Assembly: GCA_964525605.1 (NCBI GenBank) | Contig: CAZGKT010000014.1 | Coordinates: 1-64,000 of the forward strand | DNA from: CAVTWJ01 sp964525605 | GTDB lineage: Bacteria > Oederibacteriota > Muellerivitia > Muellerivitales > Muellerivitaceae | Direction: 5' to 3' | Length of the DNA: 64,000 nt | Shown here: positions 1 through 7,528 of the stretch, piece after piece | Layout of the letters: every line of letters starts with the position of its first letter | How positions within the stretch are numbered: the first letter of the stretch is position 1 | Translations under genes and position numbers: made by a program | Notes under the pieces: model-generated | The model's input: only the letters and a program-made list of their open reading frames with translations | Database searches by the model: none | What the model was told of the DNA's origin: nothing

Positions 1-2
1 GC

Positions 3-176
3 CCGGATGGGTCCGATGGGACCCGGTTGAGGTTTCTGGGAAAGGGTTCCCTGGAAGAAATGGCCCGGGGTTTAAACGCCTTACGGGATCAATGGAATTC
101 GCTCCATCCCCAAACGGAAACCTCACAGGCTAAGGGGGAAGAGGCTCCCCGCTTGGTTCCAGCCCTGAAACCATGA
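3..176 (+). CDS. 3' end of an unidentified gene (partial)
   Basis: An open frame enters from the left edge of the window and stops at a TGA at 174-176, giving the last 57 residues of a protein. The tail is hydrophilic, with an amphipathic stretch (LEEMARGLNALRDQW) followed by a Glu/Lys/Pro-rich end. No earlier stop exists in this frame. The fragment is too short to assign a family. The helical stretch faintly recalls HAMP or coiled-coil linkers, but that is not evidence of function. Gene gnd follows after a 397-base gap. Confidence 0.5.
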   Translation, partial: PDGSDGTRLRFLGKGSLEEMARGLNALRDQWNSLHPQTETSQAKGEEAPRLVPALKP

Positions 177-573
177 ATTCCCGCCGCGCTTCCTAATAGG
201 GTCAAAACCAATAAGCAATAAGGGGGAAAAGATAAACTGCGTTATTTTCTAGAGCGAATCGGTTGTACCTCGTGTCCATTTTTTACCGCTTTCATCCCGG
301 TGAAGAAAGAACCTTAAGTTGCCGGGCGTTCGAGGAGCCGGGGTAACCCGGTTGATCTTTAATTAGCCTTGGTAATGTTAAATTAAGTATCAAGCCAGGC
401 GTCATTCCCCTATCAACCCTACAAGTCTTCGCGGTTGAAGTCTTGAAAAGAGAAGCCAGTCAGGCGATAACAACAGCGTCCTCTATTCCCAATTATAGGC
501 TCAAGCGGCTGGGGGAGGGTGGAAGCTCTCGGCCCCTGCATCCTGGGGACTTCAACGGAAAGCGAGAAGGCAC
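177..573. other. Intergenic leader region upstream of gnd
   Basis: No convincing gene is present. A short hairpin with a GNRA-type loop (stem 338-342 with 347-351, loop GTAA) can be read. A 9-base perfect long-range complement pairs 434-442 (GTTGAAGTC) with 548-556 (GACTTCAAC), ending just before the gnd start. This suggests a structured 5' UTR. I could not match it to a known riboswitch class. Confidence 0.3.
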
Positions 574-2001
574 ATGTCGGCATTGGACGAACAGAAACAG
601 GCGGATTTTGGGGTTCTGGGTATCGGCGTGATGGGGTCCAACCTGGCCATGAACGTGGAGGACCACGGTTTTACGGTGGCGGTGGTGAACCCGGTGGGGG
701 ACCTGGTGACCCCCTTCATGAAAAAGAACGCGGAAAAAAAATTTATCGGTACCCGAAGCCTGGAAGAATTCGTGAAGGCGCTTAAATCACCCCGAGCCAT
801 TCTGCTGATGGTGCCGGCGGGAGAAGCGGTGGACCAGTGCATTCAGTCCCTCAAGCCTTTGCTGGCCAAAGGCGACATCCTGATTGATGGGGGAAATTCT
901 TGGTTTAAGGATACCCAAAAGCGCGAGGCAGAACTTTCGAAAGAAGGTCTTTATTTCTTTGGATCGGGTGTCTCGGGCGGGGAGGAGGGGGCGAGGTTTG
1001 GCCCTTCCCTCATGCCGGGCGGGAACCCCAAGGCCTATGCCTTCGTAAAGCCCATCTTCGAGGCCATCGCGGCCAAGACTTCCTCCGGCCCCTGTGTGAC
1101 TCATGTGGGTCCGGATGGAGCGGGCCATTTCGTCAAGATGGTTCACAACGGCATTGAATACGGCGACATGCAGTTGATCGCCGAAGCCTACGACCTGTTG
1201 CGCAAGGGTTTGAAAATGACCGCCGGAGAAATATCGGCCGTTTTTGCCGAATGGAACAAGGGTCCATTGGATTCGTTCCTCATTGAGCTGACTTCCAAGG
1301 TTCTGGCCGTCAAGGACGCTCAGACGGGAAAGCCCCTGGTGGATCTGGTGCTGGACAAGGCGGGTCAGAAGGGAACGGGAAAATGGACCGCCCAGGTCGC
1401 CCTGGATCTAGGGGTGGCCATACCCACCATCGCGGCCGCCATTGACGCTCGTAACCTATCCGCCCTGAAAGAAGAAAGGGTGGAAGCCTCCAGTAAGCTT
1501 CAAGGCCCCGATGCGGTTCTTCCGGTTTCGGAAAGACCGGGGTTTATTGAAATGGTCCGGGATGCCCTCTACGATTCCAAGATCTGTTCCTACACCCAAG
1601 GCCTCCGGCTCATTCAGGCCGGGTCCAATCAATACCATTGGTCCATCTCCCTGAGGGAAATGGCCCGCATCTGGAAGGGCGGCTGTATCATTCGGGCCAA
1701 GCTCCTGGATGAGATCATGTCCGCCTACGACCGCAATCCGGGGCTTACTTCCCTATTATTAGACGCGGAATTTAAACGCCAGATCGAAATCACACAGGTT
1801 TCCTGGCGAAAGGTCGTGGCCACCGCCGCCTGGCTGGGGATTCCCTTGCCGGCCATGTCGGCCAGCCTGGCTTATTTCGACAGCTATCGATCGGACCAAC
1901 TGCCTCAGAACCTCACACAGGCCCAGAGAGACGCTTTCGGAGCCCACACCTACCAACGCACGGATCAACCGGAAAAGGGTTTCCTACACACAGAATGGTA
2001 A
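574..2001 (+). CDS. gnd: 6-phosphogluconate dehydrogenase, decarboxylating
   Basis: Oxidative decarboxylation of 6-phosphogluconate to ribulose 5-phosphate, a cytosolic step of the pentose phosphate pathway. At 475 residues it has the length of the long bacterial/eukaryotic form. The N-terminal Rossmann motif is GIGVMGSN (residues 16-23). IDGGNSW, the GSGVSGGEEGARFGPSLMPG block, the catalytic Lys region HFVKMVHNGIEYGD (K188) and a near-terminal HTYQRTD are all present. The loop after the second beta strand, normally N-R-T/S in NADP enzymes, reads N39-P40-V41, so the Arg that binds the NADP 2'-phosphate is missing. A purine-rich GAGAAGG lies just before the ATG. Family assignment is very firm; cofactor preference is open. 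Confidence 0.97.
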   Translation: MSALDEQKQADFGVLGIGVMGSNLAMNVEDHGFTVAVVNPVGDLVTPFMKKNAEKKFIGTRSLEEFVKALKSPRAILLMVPAGEAVDQCIQSLKPLLAKGDILIDGGNSWFKDTQKREAELSKEGLYFFGSGVSGGEEGARFGPSLMPGGNPKAYAFVKPIFEAIAAKTSSGPCVTHVGPDGAGHFVKMVHNGIEYGDMQLIAEAYDLLRKGLKMTAGEISAVFAEWNKGPLDSFLIELTSKVLAVKDAQTGKPLVDLVLDKAGQKGTGKWTAQVALDLGVAIPTIAAAIDARNLSALKEERVEASSKLQGPDAVLPVSERPGFIEMVRDALYDSKICSYTQGLRLIQAGSNQYHWSISLREMARIWKGGCIIRAKLLDEIMSAYDRNPGLTSLLLDAEFKRQIEITQVSWRKVVATAAWLGIPLPAMSASLAYFDSYRSDQLPQNLTQAQRDAFGAHTYQRTDQPEKGFLHTEW

Positions 2002-2099
2002 GAAAACAGCCGATGGATTATAGCCAAGGTAAATTGAAACTTAGAAATGAACCGTAACGTCTAAAAAGCAAGAAGCAAAAATGATGGGAAAGGGTCAAC

Positions 2100-2672
2100 A
2101 TGAAATTTAAAGCTTGGTGGTTAGGCGCGGTTCTTTTAACAGTGGGATCGGTTTCGGCCCAGACATTCAATTTGGGTCTGGAAGCGGGGGCCAATTTCTC
2201 CAATTTCATCGGAAGCGGCGCGAGCACACTGGCGGGTCCACAAGAAACGTTCAACGCCGATAAGCTTGGTTTTGTGGGTGGCGGGTTTCTCCAACTGAAT
2301 TTCGGCGGTTTTTTTTCTCTGAGACCTGAAGTGCTTTACGAACAAAAGGGAAATGCGATTTCTGGAAAAAACACCAGCGTGGAGTTGGACTATGTCGAGG
2401 TTCCGGTACTTGTGAAACTGTCCTCCGGCATACCGGTGATCAATCCATCGATTCTCTTGGGGCCCTCTTTCGCTTGGAATACACTGGCCTCCAACGTTTC
2501 AAAGGCCGACAGTATCAACAGTTCGGATATCGGGTTGGTAGCGGGGATCGAGTTTGATCTGGGAAAAATCCTTCTGAGCGGCCGCTATGAATTGGGACTG
2601 GAGAATGTAACCAACAATTACAATATTCAGAATGGGACGATCACCGTCCTTGCAGGATATCAATTCATGTAA
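2100..2672 (+). CDS. Outer-membrane beta-barrel protein (porin/PorT-like)
   Basis: 190 residues. A clear signal peptide (MKFKAWWLGAVLLTVGSVSA) precedes a Gly- and aromatic-rich body with alternating hydrophobic residues. It has the features of small eight-stranded outer-membrane barrels: an opening strand like FNLGLEAGANFSNF, a central RPEVLYEQKG and a C-terminal strand ending in Tyr-Gln-Phe-Met. Such proteins are usually annotated outer membrane beta-barrel or PorT family. The substrate or partner cannot be read from the sequence. It is transcribed alone and is followed immediately by a strong intrinsic terminator. It is the main reason to infer an outer membrane. Confidence 0.8.
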   Translation: MKFKAWWLGAVLLTVGSVSAQTFNLGLEAGANFSNFIGSGASTLAGPQETFNADKLGFVGGGFLQLNFGGFFSLRPEVLYEQKGNAISGKNTSVELDYVEVPVLVKLSSGIPVINPSILLGPSFAWNTLASNVSKADSINSSDIGLVAGIEFDLGKILLSGRYELGLENVTNNYNIQNGTITVLAGYQFM

Positions 2673-2693
2673 TCCTCCTCGAAATGAATTAAA

Positions 2694-2720
2694 AAGGCCC
2701 GGTTCAACCGGGCCTTTTTT
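2694..2720 (+). terminator. Rho-independent terminator after the beta-barrel gene
   Basis: A perfect inverted repeat (AAGGCCCGGTT / AACCGGGCC) with a very short loop is followed by six T. It lies 21 bases after the stop codon and separates this gene from the nuo operon. Confidence 0.9.
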
Positions 2721-2831
2721 GTTTCCCCGATTATTATTTCGAAGTCCAACCCAATTTCTTTGATGAATCGGTTTGATCCTCTTCCGGTGTTCACTTTGGG
2801 GACCCAACCAGGGTTCATCATGGGTTTCGCA

Positions 2832-2861
2832 TTGATTCCGTATCCGAAACCTTCCTATAAT
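2832..2861 (+). promoter_or_regulatory. Predicted sigma-70-type promoter of the nuo operon
   Basis: A perfect TATAAT at 2856-2861 is preceded by TTGATT at 2832-2837 with an 18-base spacer. It lies about 100 bases before nuoA, downstream of the previous terminator, and is the best promoter match in this gap. Inferred from consensus only. Confidence 0.55.
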
Positions 2862-2969
2862 TCATGCCTTCAAGGGGAAAAGGCCGTTGGTTTATTACAC
2901 GCAAACGTCCCCTTTTCTCCCCGGGGTCATAAGACCCAGGAGGAATGAAGAAGTTAAAAGGGGAAGTCC

Positions 2970-3347
2970 ATGACGATGACTCTCATCGATAACCTATTTC
3001 CCCTCGCTTTCGCCCTGATTCTGGCGCTTTTGGTTCCGATCGGGATGATCCTTTCGGCCCAGTTTCTTTCCCCCCATCACTCCAACGAAAAAAAACTTTC
3101 TACTTATGAATGTGGAATCCAAACCCAAGGCCAAGTGGGGGATTCACGAACCCATTTGCACGTCAAATTCTACCTGGTGGCTATGTGTTTTCTGGTATTC
3201 GATGTGGAGGTGGTCTTTCTTCTTCCCTGGGCGGTGTTGTTCCAGAAGATGGCCTGGGCCGGGTTGGGGGCCCTTTTAACTTTTCTGGGCGTTCTGGCGG
3301 TCGGATGGTTTTATCTTCTCAAACGGGGGGCCCTGGATTGGGAATAG
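2970..3347 (+). CDS. nuoA: NADH-quinone oxidoreductase subunit A
   Basis: A small membrane subunit of complex I, located at the junction of the membrane and peripheral arms near the quinone channel. The 125 residues contain three predicted membrane helices. The family loop YECGIQTQGQ is followed by FYLVAMCFLVFDVEVVFLLP, which carries the conserved FDVE acidic pair. An AAGGGGAAG ribosome site precedes the ATG. It is the first gene of a complete 14-gene nuo operon, and its 3' end overlaps the inferred nuoB start. Confidence 0.95.
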   Translation: MTMTLIDNLFPLAFALILALLVPIGMILSAQFLSPHHSNEKKLSTYECGIQTQGQVGDSRTHLHVKFYLVAMCFLVFDVEVVFLLPWAVLFQKMAWAGLGALLTFLGVLAVGWFYLLKRGALDWE

Positions 3348-3841
3348 AAGAATTTCCTGTCATCACCACCCGCATCGACGCGGTCCAAGCCTGGGGACAG
3401 AAGAATTCCCTCTGGCCGCTGGCTTTCGGCACGGCCTGTTGCGCCATCGAGTTCATGAGCGTGGCCGCCTCTGTTTTTGATTTATCCCGTTTCGGCGCGG
3501 AGTTGATCCGGTTTTCTCCCCGCCAATCCGACCTCCTCCTCGTGGCCGGGACGGTCACCTTCAAGCAGGGTCCCATTCTGCGCCAAATCTGGGAACAGAT
3601 GCCCGACCCCAAGTGGGTCATTTCCATGGGGGTTTGCGCCTCCTCCGGCGGGTTCTACAACAATTACTGTACGGTGCAGGGAATCGACCAGATCGTTCCG
3701 GTGGACGTTTATATTTCGGGATGTCCGCCCCGGCCGGAGGCCATTCTGGAGGCGGTCATGAAGATTCAGAACAAGATCGCCAACCCCAAAACCACCCCCG
3801 CTTCCCAATTCCAGGTTAAAGAGCCGCATTTCGATTACTGA
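3338..3841 (+). CDS. nuoB: NADH-quinone oxidoreductase subunit B (cluster N2)
   Basis: Carries the terminal [4Fe-4S] cluster N2 that passes electrons to quinone. The ligand motifs are visible: TACCAIEFMS (tandem Cys), GVCASSGGFYNNYC and YISGCPPRPE. The frame is open from 3110, but the upstream part is an out-of-frame shadow of nuoA. I place the start at TTG 3338, ten bases inside nuoA, preceded by a G-rich run. This gives 167 residues, normal for NuoB. No ATG lies near the expected N-terminus, so the start is inferred. Confidence 0.92.
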   Translation: MGIEEFPVITTRIDAVQAWGQKNSLWPLAFGTACCAIEFMSVAASVFDLSRFGAELIRFSPRQSDLLLVAGTVTFKQGPILRQIWEQMPDPKWVISMGVCASSGGFYNNYCTVQGIDQIVPVDVYISGCPPRPEAILEAVMKIQNKIANPKTTPASQFQVKEPHFDY

Positions 3842-3883
3842 CCCGGCGCTTAAAAGCGAACGGGATACCGCGGCAAGGAACTT

Positions 3884-4423
3884 ATGGAAGCGTCTGAGAT
3901 TGTTGAAAAATTAAATCTATCCCATCCGGGGGCCGTCCAAGCCGTCCTGGATCGATTCGGTCAAACCGAGTTGGAAGTCGAGGTCGCCCGGACGGCGGAA
4001 GTTTTGCGCCATCTCAAAGAAACCCCGGGCATGGAATTCGACATGCTGGTGGACCTGGTTTCCATTGACTATTCGGCTTTCCCCGGATGGAACGGCCGAC
4101 GGTTCGCCCTGCTTTACCTCCTAAAGTCCCTGTCCCTTGGCCGCCGTCTCCAGGTCAAATCATTCATAAGCGCGGATGATCCCCAGGCGCCGAGCGTCAC
4201 GGGTCTTTGGGCCAACGCCAACCATCTGGAAAGGGAGGCCTTTGACCAGATGGGCATCCGTTTCACCGGCCATCCCAACCTGAAGCGTCTCCTCAACCAC
4301 CACGAGTTCGTGGGTCACCCTTTGCGAAAAGACTATCCCATTACCCGGCGACAGGCCCTTTCCGCCAACCAGTCCCTGATGGATGAGATGGAAGTCCGTT
4401 TGAAGGAAAAGGGGCTGAAATGA
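3884..4423 (+). CDS. nuoC: NADH-quinone oxidoreductase subunit C
   Basis: The 30-kDa-type peripheral-arm subunit, which has no cofactor and contacts NuoD and NuoB. It has 179 residues. The C-terminal signature is present: WANANHLEREAFDQMGIRF followed by GHPNLKRLLNHHEF and GHPLRKDYP. NuoC and NuoD are separate genes here, unlike the fused NuoCD of enterobacteria. An AAGGA precedes the ATG. Its stop overlaps the nuoD start (ATGA), which indicates translational coupling. Confidence 0.94.
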   Translation: MEASEIVEKLNLSHPGAVQAVLDRFGQTELEVEVARTAEVLRHLKETPGMEFDMLVDLVSIDYSAFPGWNGRRFALLYLLKSLSLGRRLQVKSFISADDPQAPSVTGLWANANHLEREAFDQMGIRFTGHPNLKRLLNHHEFVGHPLRKDYPITRRQALSANQSLMDEMEVRLKEKGLK

Positions 4424-5643
4424 GCGTAAATCCCCATACTTCCTCGTTGGGCCTGGAGGAAAGCACCTTCCCCGATTACCGGGATCTGCTTTTCGTGAAC
4501 CTGGGCCCCAGCCACCCCGCCACCCACGGGGCCTTGCGCGCCTTCTGCGCCCTGGACGGGGAAACCATCGTGGCCGCCGTGGTGGAACAGGGCTACCTGC
4601 ACCGGGGATTCGAGAAGGACTGCGAGGCCCACACCTTTCAGCAGGTCATTCCCTACACGGACCGCCTGAATTATGTCTCCGCCATGATGAACAACGTGGG
4701 CTACTGCAAGGCTGTTGAAAAAATGCTGGGCATCCAGATTCCCGACCGGGCCGTCACCCTGCGGGTGATTATCTGCGAGCTAAACCGGATCATCGACCAC
4801 TTGGTTTGCGTGGGAGCCAACCTGGTGGATCTGGGCGCCTTGACCAATTTCTGGTATTTCTTCAATGTTCGGGAAAAGGTCTATGACATCCTCGAGAAAC
4901 TGTGCGGGGCCCGATTGACTTCAAGCTACACACGTATCGGGGGCCTGATGCGTGACGTTTATCCCGAATTCGGAGACGAGGTGAAGGCCGTGCTGAAGGA
5001 TGTTCAGACGAGCCTGAAGGACGTGACCGGCCTGGTCGGCAAAAACCGCATCTTCCTCGACCGCACCAAGGATATCTGCGTCATCTCCAAGGAAAGAGCC
5101 ATCAGCTACGGTTTTACCGGGCCCACTCTTCGCGCTTGCGGGGTGGATTACGACCTGCGGAAGACTGAACCCTACTACGGTTATGAAAAATACGATTTCG
5201 AGGTTCCGGTGGGAACCACGGGGGATGTGTACGACCGAACCTTCGTGCGCCTTTACGAGGTGGAGGAATCCATCTCCATTATCCTGCAGGCCCTGAAGAA
5301 ACTGCCGGTGGGTCCGATAATGACCGACGATAAGCGGGTGGCCTTGCCCCCCAAGGCCCAAACCTACGGCAATATCGAAGGCCTGATGAACCACTTTAAG
5401 ATCATCATGCACGGCATCTGTCCCCCGCCCGGCGAGATTTACGATTCCACCGAGGCCGCCAACGGTGAACTGGGCTATACCATCGTTTCCGACGGGGGTA
5501 AAAATCCCTATCGGATCAAATGCCGTCCGCCCTGTTTTATGAATTTCGCGGCCTTCGGCGAGATGATTGAGGGTTCCATGATCGCGGACGCCATCGCGAA
5601 CCTGGGATCGATCAACATCATCGCCGGGGAATTGGACCGATGA
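4420..5643 (+). CDS. nuoD: NADH-quinone oxidoreductase subunit D
   Basis: The 49-kDa subunit, related to the hydrogenase large subunit, which forms the quinone pocket with NuoB. It has 407 residues. NLGPSHPATHG near the N-terminus holds the quinone-site His loop. YTDRLNYVSAMMNN, the Arg-rich middle, and the conserved C-terminus (KCRPPCFMNF, ANLGSINIIAGELDR) are all present and typical. It is coupled to nuoC and nuoE by ATGA overlaps at both ends. Confidence 0.97.
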   Translation: MSVNPHTSSLGLEESTFPDYRDLLFVNLGPSHPATHGALRAFCALDGETIVAAVVEQGYLHRGFEKDCEAHTFQQVIPYTDRLNYVSAMMNNVGYCKAVEKMLGIQIPDRAVTLRVIICELNRIIDHLVCVGANLVDLGALTNFWYFFNVREKVYDILEKLCGARLTSSYTRIGGLMRDVYPEFGDEVKAVLKDVQTSLKDVTGLVGKNRIFLDRTKDICVISKERAISYGFTGPTLRACGVDYDLRKTEPYYGYEKYDFEVPVGTTGDVYDRTFVRLYEVEESISIILQALKKLPVGPIMTDDKRVALPPKAQTYGNIEGLMNHFKIIMHGICPPPGEIYDSTEAANGELGYTIVSDGGKNPYRIKCRPPCFMNFAAFGEMIEGSMIADAIANLGSINIIAGELDR

Positions 5644-6128
5644 CCATGAGCGTAACCTTTCGACCAGAAGCCCTGAAGGAGTTCGAGAAAATCGCTTCCC
5701 ATTATCCTGTGCGGCGGGCCGCGCTCCTTCCCGCCCTGTGGCTGGCCCAGCGGGAATTCGGCTGGCTCTCCCCCTCGGTCCTGGAGGCTACAGCGGACCT
5801 GGTGGGAGTGTCGCCGGCCCAGGCCCTGGAAGTGGCCGAGTTCTATACCATGTATTTCAAGAAGAAACCGGGCAAGTACCATTTGCAGGTCTGCCGGACC
5901 TTCGTTTGCATGATGAACGGCGCCGAGGAGATTCGGCGGGTTATCGAGGAAAAACTGAATTTGAAAGAAGGCGAGACCACCCCTGACGGGCAGTTCAGCT
6001 ACCAGGACGTGGAATGCCTGGCCTCCTGCCACACGGGCCCCTGCATGCGGGTGAACGACGAGTACCACGAGAACCTGACGCCCGAATCGGTCGCAAAAAT
6101 GATCGATGCGTTGAGGGACAAAAAATGA
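5640..6128 (+). CDS. nuoE: NADH-quinone oxidoreductase subunit E ([2Fe-2S] N1a)
   Basis: The 24-kDa thioredoxin-fold subunit with the [2Fe-2S] cluster N1a, next to the flavin subunit. It has 162 residues. The ligands are arranged as C-x4-C (CRTFVC) and C-x3-C (CLASC), followed by GPCMRVNDEYHENLT. The N-terminal helical region (YPVRRAALLPALWLAQREFGWL) is typical. Two possible ATGs lie six bases apart (5640, 5646). The first overlaps the nuoD stop and the gene's own stop overlaps the nuoF ATG. Confidence 0.95.
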   Translation: MTMSVTFRPEALKEFEKIASHYPVRRAALLPALWLAQREFGWLSPSVLEATADLVGVSPAQALEVAEFYTMYFKKKPGKYHLQVCRTFVCMMNGAEEIRRVIEEKLNLKEGETTPDGQFSYQDVECLASCHTGPCMRVNDEYHENLTPESVAKMIDALRDKK

Positions 6129-7408
6129 CCTCAACTGTGGAACCCCAACTCACTAAGCGCTTCAGTGTAAAAGACGGCCACACCCTCAAGGTGTACCTGG
6201 AAACGGGCGGCTACGGCTCCCTCCACAACCTTTTCGCACTCCAACCCGAGCAGGTCGTTGAGGAGGTTAAGGCCTCAGGGCTTAAAGGCAGGGGCGGGGC
6301 GGGCTTCCTGACCGGCATGAAATGGTCCTTCGTGCCTAAGAACACGGGCAAAAACATCTATTTGGCCGTCAACGCGGACGAGGGGGAACCGGGCACCTTC
6401 ACCGACCGTTATGTCCTGACCTACGACCCCCACCTGCTTTTGGAGGGCATCCTCTGCGCCTGCTACGCTGTCCGGAGCCACAAGGCCTATATATATGTAA
6501 GGGGAGAGTTCTACGACCAGATCCAGACCCTCCGGAAGGCCGTGGCGGAGGCGGTGGAGGCGGGTTACCTGGGCGAGAACATCCAGGGGTCGGGTTTCGA
6601 TCTGGACGTGGTGGTACACCGGGGGGCGGGAGCTTACATCTGCGGCGAGGAAACGGGTCTCATCGAGTCTCTGGAAGGAAAAAAGGGCATGCCCCGCATC
6701 AAGCCCCCCTTCCCGGCCGTGCAGGGGCTTTTCAACTGCCCTACCATCGTGAACAACGTGAAGACCCTGGCGTCGGTACCCTGGATCATCGAGCACGGAG
6801 CCAAGGCCTATGCGGCCATCGGGACGTCGGATTCGGCGGGGACCCATCTCTTTGGCCTCTCGGGACATGTGAACCAGACCGGCTACTGGGAACTGCCTTT
6901 TGGCATGCCCATGATGGAATACCTGGAAACTTACGGGAAGGGCGTCAAGGGAGGGGCCTTGAAGGCCGTTTTCCCGGGGGGGTCCTCTTGCCCCGTCCTG
7001 ACCGCGAAGGAATGCGAGTCAGTGACCCTCTGCTACAAGAGCATGACGGAACACGGAACCATGTTTGGTACGGGCTGCGTGACGGTCTTGAACGAACATA
7101 CCGACATGGTCAAGATCCTCAAGAGTCTGACCCATTTTTACGCCTATGAATCCTGCGGTCAGTGCACTCCCTGCCGGGAAGGAACGGCCTGGGAGGATCG
7201 ACTTCTGAAAAAAATTATCGCGGGAGAGGCCACGGCGAAGGAACTGGACCTCATGCTGGAAATCGCCAACAACATGGAGGGCAAGACCATCTGCGTGCTT
7301 TCCGCCGCTTGCTCGATGCCTTTGAGGAGTATCATCCAGAAATTCCGAGGGGAATTCGAGAAATACCTCAAGAAGAGCATGGTCGCCGTTCCGGAAGTGG
7401 TTTCATGA
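6125..7408 (+). CDS. nuoF: NADH-quinone oxidoreductase subunit F (FMN, NADH site, cluster N3)
   Basis: The 51-kDa subunit that oxidises NADH through FMN and passes electrons to [4Fe-4S] N3. It has 427 residues from ATG 6125, which overlaps the nuoE stop. The open frame begins at 6014, but that would overlap nuoE heavily. The NADH/FMN motifs are GRGGAGFLTGMKWSF, NADEGEPGTFTDRY and GAGAYICGEETGLIESLEGK. The N3 ligand motif is ESCGQCTPCREG, with a fourth Cys near the C-terminus. The gene is followed by an unusual 120-base gap holding a palindromic element before nuoG. Confidence 0.96.
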   Translation: MTSTVEPQLTKRFSVKDGHTLKVYLETGGYGSLHNLFALQPEQVVEEVKASGLKGRGGAGFLTGMKWSFVPKNTGKNIYLAVNADEGEPGTFTDRYVLTYDPHLLLEGILCACYAVRSHKAYIYVRGEFYDQIQTLRKAVAEAVEAGYLGENIQGSGFDLDVVVHRGAGAYICGEETGLIESLEGKKGMPRIKPPFPAVQGLFNCPTIVNNVKTLASVPWIIEHGAKAYAAIGTSDSAGTHLFGLSGHVNQTGYWELPFGMPMMEYLETYGKGVKGGALKAVFPGGSSCPVLTAKECESVTLCYKSMTEHGTMFGTGCVTVLNEHTDMVKILKSLTHFYAYESCGQCTPCREGTAWEDRLLKKIIAGEATAKELDLMLEIANNMEGKTICVLSAACSMPLRSIIQKFRGEFEKYLKKSMVAVPEVVS

Positions 7409-7417
7409 CATCCAAAG

Positions 7418-7507
7418 CCAACACCAAGCCACAAAGTCACAAAGAACGAACAGTTTTTTCTCAAATGAAAAAAAGTATTTCTTCGTGTCTTCGAGTCTTC
7501 GTGTTGG
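7418..7507. repeat. Imperfect palindromic element inside the nuo operon (family A, copy 1)
   Basis: The arms 7418-7445 and 7480-7507 are inverted repeats of one another, matching at 22 of 28 positions. They begin CCAACAC and end GTGTTGG. Both are built of a repeating A/C-rich unit (ACAAAG/ACGAAG). The element fills most of the 120-base nuoF-nuoG gap. It resembles elements at 57066 and 61306 in this window. Confidence 0.65.
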
Positions 7508-7528
7508 AAGCGGGTTTAAGGACGAACC

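Noticed and set aside
177..573. Leader of gnd considered as a c-di-GMP, c-di-AMP or cobalamin riboswitch
   Set aside because: Some short pieces recall these RNAs, but the invariant core motifs are absent. Reported only as a structured leader.
443..842. Several overlapping short open frames in the gnd leader and 5' end
   Set aside because: They overlap the well-supported gnd gene or lie in a non-coding leader, have no ribosome site, and show no family resemblance. Treated as chance frames.
2760..2948. 62-codon open frame between the beta-barrel gene and nuoA
   Set aside because: It contains the predicted nuo promoter and has no family signal or good ribosome site. Probably chance.
3110..3337. 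76-codon upstream extension of nuoB
   Set aside because: This part is an alternative-frame reading of nuoA and has low-complexity, non-family sequence. True NuoB begins near 3338.
6014..6124. Upstream extension of the nuoF frame
   Set aside because: It lies inside nuoE in another frame. The ATG at 6125 overlaps the nuoE stop and fits NuoF length.
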